From: Desulfarculus sp.
GTDB taxonomy: Bacteria > Desulfobacterota > Desulfarculia > Desulfarculales > Desulfarculaceae
Direction: 5' to 3'
DNA: 14,311 nucleotides
Assembly: GCA_020216805.1 (NCBI GenBank)
Contig: JAIWNN010000048.1
Location: 1 to 14,311, forward strand
The translations under genes and the position numbers were made by a program. Below are positions 6,697-12,960 of this stretch, piece by piece (positions within the stretch are counted from its first letter, which is position 1; each line of letters begins with the position of its first letter). The notes below the pieces were generated by a model, which saw only the letters and a list, made by a program, of their open reading frames with translations, did no database searches and was not told the DNA's origin.

Positions 6697-6931
6697 TCAC
6701 AGCTAGCCACATCAAATAGACACAGGACGCGCGTCAAAGAAGCCGCGCGCTGGGCACGATTTGCCGGGCTGGCGCCAACCCGCCGACTGGACCGCACAAG
6801 CATAATGATCCCAACTGGTTATAACTAAAGCACCCTTGGTGACTGGCATGGGGGTTGCATAGAGAACGAGTGGAGGTCTCCGGTCGGTCCGCCTCGGGGC
6901 GGAGCCGGGCCCGTGAACGAGGAAACGCCCC
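6697..6931. other. Gene-free region upstream of the glycosyltransferase operon
   Basis: 235 bases without a gene. It is locally AT-richer than its surroundings around 6800-6830. It contains a 10-bp palindrome GACGCGCGTC (6726-6735), GTTATAAC (6818-6825), the sigma-54 promoter at 6843-6859, and a leader stem TCCGCC/GGCGGA with a TCGG loop (6888-6903). No clear terminator for the preceding gene was found. The part upstream of the promoter is where an enhancer-binding activator would be expected to bind, but no repeated site stands out. Confidence 0.6.
6843..6859 (+). promoter_or_regulatory. Sigma-54 (RpoN) promoter
   Basis: The sequence CTGGCATGGGGGTTGCA has the invariant GG and GC of the -24/-12 elements with exactly ten bases between them. 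It also has the TGGCA and TTGCA flanks of the consensus. The expected start is near 6870, leaving a ~62-base leader before the first glycosyltransferase gene. Sigma-54 needs an ATP-driven activator, in flagellar systems typically an FlrC/FlgR-type regulator; none is in the window. Confidence 0.82.
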
Positions 6932-8479
6932 ATGCGGATACTGCTGCTGGGTAGTGATAATTTCGCCCTCGCCTTGCGCCGGTTGGGATGCCAGGTGGTG
7001 ACGGCCGGTCCCGGCGAGGAGGCCGATCTGCGCCTGGACTCGAGTGATCCGGATTGGCGCGAGCTGCGGTCGGTGGTGGGGGAGGATTTCGACGCCATCG
7101 TGGTCACCGATCACATTGGTCGCCGGGTTCTGCCCACCGGCTTGTGGGCCGCCAAGGCGGTGACGGTTTTCTATGGCGTGGATGCCCCGCTCAATGTTTT
7201 TTGGCATCGACATTTCGCCCGCCTATTCGACTTGGCGCTCTTTGACCAGCCCCAACCGGCGGAGGACCTGGCGTCAGTGCACCCAGCGAGCCATTGGTTG
7301 CCGCTGGCGGTGGAGACGGAGCTTTATCGCAACGACTTCCAGCCGCAGGACACCCCGGGGGCGTGCTTTGTCGGGGTGGTGGACGCGGCGCTGCGGCCCA
7401 AGCGGTCAGCGGTGCTGGCCAGGCTCCGCCGCCGAACCGCGGTGGAGGTTCGCGGTGGGCGGGGGCAGGGCTGGTTCGCCACCTCGGCGGCGGCCCAGCT
7501 CTACCGCCGTCATCAACTAGTGCTCAATGAAAACCTTTTTCCGGGAATGACCACTCGGCCCCTGGAGGTGATGGCCTCGGGCGGCTGCCTATTCAGCGAG
7601 GCCGCACCGGGGGTGATGGACCGCTACTTTCGCGACTTTGAGCATTTGCTTTATTTCACCTCGGACGATTTTGACCAACGGTTGGAGATGTTGCTGGGTG
7701 ACCGCGGGCTGCGCCTGCGTTTGGCGGAGGCAGGGCGAGAGGAGGTTTGGAGCCGTCATTCCTTCCTGGTCCGGGCCGGGCTGCTGCTGGCCTTGATAGA
7801 GCCGCTGCGCAGCTTGTCGCCGGAAGAACGCGGCCGGGCGCGCGGAGGGGAAGCCCTGCGCCTGGAGGGCGAGAGCCTTTTTCTGGCTGGTCTGCGTTGG
7901 CCGAACCAAGGGGGAAACCTTAGAATCAGCAGGGGGTTGGGAAGGCTGTGCGCGGCGGCCAACAATGGCGCCGATCCCTTGCCCGCCAGCCGGGCTTATG
8001 GTCGGGCCGCCCTGGTGGCCGGACAGATGGAAGCTGGGATCGCCCATTTGGGCCGCGCGGCCCAAATGGGCGGTCCCGCCGACGAGATGGCTTGGGCCCT
8101 GACAGCGTGGTTGGCAGGCAGGACCGACCTGGCCCGGGAACGGTGGAGACGCTTGCTGGACGAGCGCGGGGAGCCGGGCCAAGCGGGTTTCCATTTGGCG
8201 GTGGGCCGCTTGTTGATCCGGGAGGGTGAGACCCTTTGGCCGGGATTCAACCGCCAGGCCTGGCCCATGCCGCTCTGGGGAGCATTCGAGCATTTACTTG
8301 AATCAACCCGGATCGCGCCGCAGCAGGCTCTGGCCTGGGAGGCCCTGGGGGACCTGCTGTCGGGATGGGATGCCGCCAACCAGGCCCATGCCTGTTATCA
8401 GCGGGCCCTGGCCCAATCCCCCAGCGACGTTTTGGTCGCCAAGATCCGCCAAACCGCCCGGCGCGGCTATCTGGAGTAG
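6932..8479 (+). CDS. CgeB-like glycosyltransferase with C-terminal TPR-like region
   Basis: 515 residues, cytoplasmic, no membrane segment. The N-terminus MRILLLGSDNFALALRRLG is a Rossmann-type opening. The diagnostic segment LVLNENLFPGMTTRPLEVMASGGCLFSE (residues ~196-223) followed by YRD-like FEHLLYFTSDDFDQRLEMLL matches the sugar-nucleotide-binding half of CgeB/GT4-like transferases, in which the conserved Glu (E212) contacts the nucleotide sugar. From about 340 to the end the protein becomes Ala/Leu-rich helical pairs of TPR type (AYGRAALVAGQMEAGIAHLG, AWEALGDLLSGWDAANQAHACYQRAL). It is first in the operon, with GAGGA eight bases before the ATG and a sigma-54 promoter upstream. TTG leucine codons look commoner than in flgK/flgL. 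Donor and acceptor sugars cannot be told from sequence. A perfect palindrome interrupts the TPR part at 8041-8072. Confidence 0.85.
   Translation: MRILLLGSDNFALALRRLGCQVVTAGPGEEADLRLDSSDPDWRELRSVVGEDFDAIVVTDHIGRRVLPTGLWAAKAVTVFYGVDAPLNVFWHRHFARLFDLALFDQPQPAEDLASVHPASHWLPLAVETELYRNDFQPQDTPGACFVGVVDAALRPKRSAVLARLRRRTAVEVRGGRGQGWFATSAAAQLYRRHQLVLNENLFPGMTTRPLEVMASGGCLFSEAAPGVMDRYFRDFEHLLYFTSDDFDQRLEMLLGDRGLRLRLAEAGREEVWSRHSFLVRAGLLLALIEPLRSLSPEERGRARGGEALRLEGESLFLAGLRWPNQGGNLRISRGLGRLCAAANNGADPLPASRAYGRAALVAGQMEAGIAHLGRAAQMGGPADEMAWALTAWLAGRTDLARERWRRLLDERGEPGQAGFHLAVGRLLIREGETLWPGFNRQAWPMPLWGAFEHLLESTRIAPQQALAWEALGDLLSGWDAANQAHACYQRALAQSPSDVLVAKIRQTARRGYLE
8041..8072. repeat. Perfect 32-bp palindrome inside a glycosyltransferase gene
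   Basis: The half-site CGCCCATTTGGGCCGC is followed immediately by its exact reverse complement, with no spacer and no mismatch; the next outward pair does not match. It covers codons ~370-381 (IAHLGRAAQMGG). In RNA it would form a stem of about 14 pairs with a four-base loop. No T-tract follows, so it is not a standard terminator. Confidence 0.95.
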
Positions 8480-8481
8480 GT

Positions 8482-10017
8482 ATGGAGCTGAGCCAAACCA
8501 GCGAAGGGGCCTGGTTCTTGGAGGGGAGGCCCTTGCATCCGGCTCGGGGAGCCTTGGCGGCCGCGAGAGCCGAGTTGGTGGGTCAGGGGGTGGAGGCGGT
8601 GGGGCCTGGTGGGCTGGTGGTGCTGGTGGGCCAGGGACTGGGTTGGCACGCCCGAGCGCTGCTGGACCAGGAGCCTGAGGCTAACTTGCTGATATACGAA
8701 CCTAATAGTCGCACCAGGGCCCTGGCTGCGGCCTTGGGGCCAGACCTGGGCGCGGTGGAGGTGATCGGCCAGGAGAATGACCTCCTGGCCCGGTTGGCCC
8801 AGGTGCTGGTCTATCAGACCGGCCGGCGGGTCCTGGTGGTAAGCGCCCCGGCCTACCGGGAGGCTCATCCCGACTTATACCAGCAGGTGGAGAAGTTGGT
8901 GGCGGAGCAGGTCCAACGAGGCCGGGTGGACCAACTCAACCGCGCCGCCAAGCGTGGACAATGGCTGGCGCACCTCGAGGAAAACTTCAGGTTTTTGCTT
9001 GAATATCCCGACATCACTCGGCTGGCTGGCCGCTATTGCGGAGTGCCGGCCCTGGTGGTCGGGGCCGGTCCCTCGCTGGACCAGAGCCTGCCGTTGCTGG
9101 CCCAGCAGGACCTGACGCCTTGGCTGACCATAGCCGCCGCCTCGGCCTTGGCTCCCTTGGTCGCGGCGGGACTCCATCCCGACCTGGCCATGGCCCTGGA
9201 GGCCAAGGATGAATCGCGTCAATTGATCGTGGCCGACCCCAAGCGTACCCTGCTGGCCGCGGCCAGCAGCGCGCATCCTCATCATTTTCGCAACCAGCCG
9301 GGATGCCGTGCGCTTTTCCACTTGTCGCCCTGGTTGCCCAAAGCATTGGGCCAGGGGGCGCCCCTGGCCAATGGCGGGCATGTCACCAGCGCCGCCTTCA
9401 CCCTGGCCCTGCTCTGGGGGTGCGATCCGATTGTCTTGGTGGGGCAGGACTTGGCCTTTTGCCAAGGGAGGGCCTATGCCCGGGGACGACCGGGGAGCGA
9501 TGAGCTGGCTGTCGCCCCGACCCGGAGCGTGCCGGCCATAGGTGGGGGCGAAGTTGAAACATCAGTTGTTATGGCTGGTTATATAGACTGGTACCGTGAA
9601 GCGGCCGCCTATCTGACTCAGAGGAGGACTGGCCCGCGACTGGTGAACGCCACCGCCCAGGGGGCCTGGTTGCCCGGGTTTGAACACCTGGACTTGAAAA
9701 CGGCGCTGGAGAGCTTGCCAACTCAACGGCGGTCGTTCGCGCGACCGCTGGAAGCAGTGCGGCAGCTGGCTCCACCGCCGGCCTGGCAGATCGGTCAGGC
9801 TCTCAGCCAGGCCCGCAGCGACTTGAGGCAGGGGCTCAACCTTTTGGAACGACATGGTGTTGCGGCATTGCGTCAATCCACGCCCCCGGATTCGGTGGTG
9901 GCTGAACTCTGGGATTTGACAGACAAAGCGGAACATCCGGAACGGACGCGGGCGGTGCTAGCCGAGTTGAGCCAGGCCATGACCAGGATGGCGGAGATGG
10001 TGTATGCCCACGCCTAG
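8482..10017 (+). CDS. Maf / MptE-like (DUF115) motility-associated glycosyltransferase-family protein
   Basis: 511 residues from ATG 8482, two bases after the previous stop, with GGAG at 8473-8476; the open frame extends to 8365 inside the upstream gene, but a start there would need a 117-base overlap and lacks a site. Signature elements of the DUF115 core are visible: VPALVVGAGPSLD (residues 188-200), GLHPDLAMALEAKD (~230-243), and NGGHVTSAAFTLALLWGCDP (297-316) running into VLVGQDLAF (318-326). In Campylobacter, Helicobacter and Aeromonas, Maf proteins with this core transfer nonulosonic acids (pseudaminic or legionaminic) to Ser/Thr of flagellin in the cytoplasm before export. No nonulosonate synthesis gene is in the window, so the donor is uncertain. 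The C-terminal ~100 residues are helical. A conserved Maf assignment is firm; the exact substrate is inference. Confidence 0.9.
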   Translation: MELSQTSEGAWFLEGRPLHPARGALAAARAELVGQGVEAVGPGGLVVLVGQGLGWHARALLDQEPEANLLIYEPNSRTRALAAALGPDLGAVEVIGQENDLLARLAQVLVYQTGRRVLVVSAPAYREAHPDLYQQVEKLVAEQVQRGRVDQLNRAAKRGQWLAHLEENFRFLLEYPDITRLAGRYCGVPALVVGAGPSLDQSLPLLAQQDLTPWLTIAAASALAPLVAAGLHPDLAMALEAKDESRQLIVADPKRTLLAAASSAHPHHFRNQPGCRALFHLSPWLPKALGQGAPLANGGHVTSAAFTLALLWGCDPIVLVGQDLAFCQGRAYARGRPGSDELAVAPTRSVPAIGGGEVETSVVMAGYIDWYREAAAYLTQRRTGPRLVNATAQGAWLPGFEHLDLKTALESLPTQRRSFARPLEAVRQLAPPPAWQIGQALSQARSDLRQGLNLLERHGVAALRQSTPPDSVVAELWDLTDKAEHPERTRAVLAELSQAMTRMAEMVYAHA

Positions 10018-11185
10018 CCTGGGGTTGGTGATGATCCTGAAAAACGAGGCGGCCAACCTGCCGCGCTCGCTGGCCCCCATCGCTCATTGCTTCGACGAGG
10101 TCGTGGTGGCCGATACGGGTTCGCAAGACGAAACGGTCAGCATTTGCAAGCAATTGGGTGCGCGGGTCTTTTCCATCGCCTGGCAGCACGATTTCGCGGC
10201 CGCGCGCAATCATTCCATCGCCCAGGCCAGGGCCGACTGGTTGCTCTGGCTGGACGGCGACAACGCCACGACACCAAGAGAAATCGAGGCGTTGCGAGCC
10301 GTAATTCCGCTTTCGGGGCCGGCAGTGGTCTGGGCCCAGGAAAAGGTGGTGCCTTCCGGCGAGCGGCTTTGGCAAAAGCGCTGTTTCCCGCGCCGGGCAG
10401 AGGTGTGGTTTTCCGGCCGGGTGCACGAGCAATTGGTGCATCCTCCGGAATGGCCCAACCTGGTGGCGCCCATGGTGATCGAGCATTGGGGCTACGCCGA
10501 TCCCCGGCGGACGCGGGAAAAGGGCGCCTACTATCTAAGCTTGCTCGAGCAAACGCTCCAAGAAACTCCGGACGATTATTACGCTCGTTTTCAGGTCGGG
10601 CGCTGTCTGATCAACCTCGCCGATTGGTCCGGGGCCGTGGCCCAGCTCTCCCGGGTGACGGCCGATGACGGAGCTCGGCGCGGCAACCCGGAGCTCTGGG
10701 CCGCCGCACACCACCTCCTGGCCCAGAGTTGGCAGCGGCTGGGCCGTCAGGATCTAGCCCGAAATGTCCTGGAGCAATTGCTGCATCAGATGCCGGAGCA
10801 TGGGCTGAGCCACTATCATCGCGGACGCTTGGCCTATGCATCCGGAAAATGGCAAGAAGCGGTGGAGCACCTCTCCCAGGGATTGTCCCTGGGCTGGGGC
10901 GCGCCGGTGGTTGATCTGGACCCGATCCAAACCACCTTTCTAGCGCATTATTTCCTGGCCCGAGCCTGCGAAGAGTTGGGACGACACCACCAAGCCCTGG
11001 AGCATCTGCAAGCAGCTCGCAAATCAGACCCCCGACGCGCCAGCCTGGCCACCGACCAGGCGCGGTTGCTGTTGGCGATTGGAAAACCTCAGGCCGCCCG
11101 GAAAGAGTTAGAGCAAATACTCAATAAGACGCCAGGGGATCGGCGCGCCCGCGCCCTTTGGCAGCAGATCGAGGCCTCGGCATGA
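10004..11185 (+). CDS. Family 2 glycosyltransferase fused to TPR repeats
   Basis: 393 residues. The first ~180 residues are a short GT-A domain: LVMILKNEAANLP (8-20), VVVADTGSQDETVSICKQLGA (33-53, nucleotide binding), FAAARNHSIAQARADWLLWLDGDN (64-87) with the metal-binding DxD as D84-G-D86, then WFSGRVHEQL and the family-typical IEHWGYADP. From about 185 to the end there are roughly five helical pairs of TPR type, including DYYARFQVGRCLINLADWSGA, YHRGRLAYASGKWQEAVEHL and FLARACEELGRHHQALEHL. This architecture (SunS/SPBc2-like GT2 with TPRs) is known for enzymes that glycosylate proteins or grow protein-bound chains; the TPRs may bind the acceptor or partner enzymes. It overlaps the Maf gene by 14 bases, with GGAG seven bases before the ATG, so translation is probably coupled. 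Confidence 0.9.
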   Translation: MPTPSLGLVMILKNEAANLPRSLAPIAHCFDEVVVADTGSQDETVSICKQLGARVFSIAWQHDFAAARNHSIAQARADWLLWLDGDNATTPREIEALRAVIPLSGPAVVWAQEKVVPSGERLWQKRCFPRRAEVWFSGRVHEQLVHPPEWPNLVAPMVIEHWGYADPRRTREKGAYYLSLLEQTLQETPDDYYARFQVGRCLINLADWSGAVAQLSRVTADDGARRGNPELWAAAHHLLAQSWQRLGRQDLARNVLEQLLHQMPEHGLSHYHRGRLAYASGKWQEAVEHLSQGLSLGWGAPVVDLDPIQTTFLAHYFLARACEELGRHHQALEHLQAARKSDPRRASLATDQARLLLAIGKPQAARKELEQILNKTPGDRRARALWQQIEASA

Positions 11186-12960
11186 AGAAGCAAAGCCTGC
11201 ACATCGCATTCGTCACCGACGGTCAGCCGTTTCATGGCGCCTCGCCCGAGGAGCACGCCCTGGGTGGATCGGAAACGGCCTGCGTGCAAATGGCGCGCGC
11301 CCTGGCCCAGCGGGGTCACCGGGTCCAGGTCTTCTGCCGCTGCCCCCGTCCCGGCTTGCATCAGGGCGTGGTCTTCCGCGACCGCCGCGATCTGGTGGAC
11401 GCCTCCCAAGAGGAGCGCTTCTCGGTGGTGGTGGTCAGCCGGTTTTTCACCGCCCTGGACCTACCGTTGCAGGCTGGGCTCAAGGTGCTGTGGAACCATG
11501 ACATCCTGGACGCTCCCCGCCTATTGGCCAAGCGAATGGACGAGTTGGACCTTTGCCTGGTCCTGAGCCGCTTTCACGCAGAGGACTTCCTGACCAAGCT
11601 GCCGGCCATCGCCCCCAAGCTGGCCCTGACCCGCAACGGGCTCGACCTGGATCTGGTGGACCGGTCCACGGTCGGCGTCCAGCGCGACCCCTGGCTGATG
11701 GGTTATGTTTCCCGCCCCGAGAGGGGATTAAAGCTATTACTTGAAAAAATATGGCCGGTCTTGCGGGCCAGAAAGCCGAGCCTGCGACTGGCGGTCTGCG
11801 GTTATGAGGTGGATACCAACGAACTGCCCGAGGCCATAGTCAAGGAGCATGTCCAGATCCAAGGCCTCCTGGCCTCCAGCCCGGGGGTGGTTCGCCTGGG
11901 GGCTCTGGCCAAGGCCGACTACTACCGGTTCCTGGCCAGTTGTGGCTTGGTGCTATATCCATGTGTTTTTCCTGAGATATCTTGCATCGCGGCTTTGGAG
12001 GCTCAGGCCCTGGGCACCCCCCTGCTGACCAGCGACGCCTTCGCTTTGCGCGAGACGGTCGTAGAGCCCGATTTCCGAGTGGGCGGCGATCCCGGCTCTC
12101 CCGACTACCTGGATCGGTACATCCAGCGCGCGCTCGAGCTTATTCAAGCCCCCCAGGAAACGCAATGCCTGGCCGAGGCCGCCCGGGTTCGGGTCCGCGC
12201 CCACCATGACTGGACCCGCATCGCCACCGAGTGGGAAAACCTGTTCCGTGAGCAACTCGCGCGGCGCATTCAGCGGCAGGCCCCGGCCCTGGCGGCCAGC
12301 CTGGTCCTGCGGGGGGATCGGGCCGCGGCCGAGGAATTGTTGCAGCGCGGCCTGCCGGTCCCGGACGAGGGCCCGGCTCCCCGCGACCCCGACGAGGAGG
12401 GGCTTCTAGACGCCATGGCCCAGGCCCTGGCCGGGGTGTTGACCGAAACCGGCGCCGTCGGAGTGGTTTCCCGGGACCAGGGCCGCACCGCCCAGGGACT
12501 GGCCCAGCGGCTGGGACGGGAGGTCCGCGAGATCGATTTGGCTGGCGTCGGCAAGGAGCGGGTGGACGCCCTGGTGATTCGGGACTCCCTGGAGCGGGCC
12601 GAGGATCCGGCGCTTTTCCTGCGGCAGGCCCTGGCCTGGTGTCACCCCCATGGCAAGGTCTTGCTCTGCGTGGCCGCCGGGGCCTGGCCTTTGTTGATGG
12701 CCGGCCATCTGGCCCGCCGCCACGACCTTGGTCGCGAGGAAATCTTGGCCCTGCTGCCGGGACGGTCGGTTTCCCTGCGCTATTTGGCCCGGGGCTTGGT
12801 GGGGCAGGGGGCCGACCGCTATTTCGCCGGACGTTGGCTGGCCCTGGCCTCGGTCGCCGGACCCGAACCCGACTCGCTGGACCCGGGAGCCGGTCTGAGC
12901 CGCACTCGCCCCGCGCCCCAGCATCTGCTGGACGAGGTGAAACGTGCCGGCCTGGTCTGA
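11182..12960 (+). CDS. GT4 glycosyltransferase with C-terminal methyltransferase-like domain
   Basis: 592 residues; the ATG overlaps the preceding TGA as ATGA, with GAGG at 11171-11174. Residues 1-~375 form a GT-B fold: LGGSETACVQMARALAQRGH (27-46) in the acceptor-side domain and the GT4 EX7E motif as E265-ISCIAAL-E273 followed by LGTPLLTSD. That motif binds the donor nucleotide sugar with retention of configuration. Residues ~405-592 resemble a class I SAM methyltransferase: VDALVIRDSLERAEDPALFLRQAL, then WCHPHGKVLLCV, corresponding to the post-motif strands. The glycine-rich SAM loop expected earlier (D/ExGxGxG) is not evident; that position reads GAVGVVSRDQGRTAQG. The tail may be inactive or bind another ligand. 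An upstream in-frame start at 11158 was not used. Next gene overlaps by 17 bases. Confidence 0.88.
   Translation: MKKQSLHIAFVTDGQPFHGASPEEHALGGSETACVQMARALAQRGHRVQVFCRCPRPGLHQGVVFRDRRDLVDASQEERFSVVVVSRFFTALDLPLQAGLKVLWNHDILDAPRLLAKRMDELDLCLVLSRFHAEDFLTKLPAIAPKLALTRNGLDLDLVDRSTVGVQRDPWLMGYVSRPERGLKLLLEKIWPVLRARKPSLRLAVCGYEVDTNELPEAIVKEHVQIQGLLASSPGVVRLGALAKADYYRFLASCGLVLYPCVFPEISCIAALEAQALGTPLLTSDAFALRETVVEPDFRVGGDPGSPDYLDRYIQRALELIQAPQETQCLAEAARVRVRAHHDWTRIATEWENLFREQLARRIQRQAPALAASLVLRGDRAAAEELLQRGLPVPDEGPAPRDPDEEGLLDAMAQALAGVLTETGAVGVVSRDQGRTAQGLAQRLGREVREIDLAGVGKERVDALVIRDSLERAEDPALFLRQALAWCHPHGKVLLCVAAGAWPLLMAGHLARRHDLGREEILALLPGRSVSLRYLARGLVGQGADRYFAGRWLALASVAGPEPDSLDPGAGLSRTRPAPQHLLDEVKRAGLV

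Noticed and set aside
6888..6903. Leader stem-loop as riboswitch or attenuator
   Set aside because: Only six pairs, no T-tract and no recognisable ligand-binding core.
8365..8481. Upstream extension of the Maf-like gene
   Set aside because: It would overlap the previous gene by 115 bases and adds Pro/Arg-rich sequence; ATG 8482 has a ribosome binding site and coupled spacing.
8584..8644. G-rich stretch as a G-quadruplex
   Set aside because: There are many GGG runs but several loops exceed 7 bases, and the pattern follows Gly/Val codons; not convincing.
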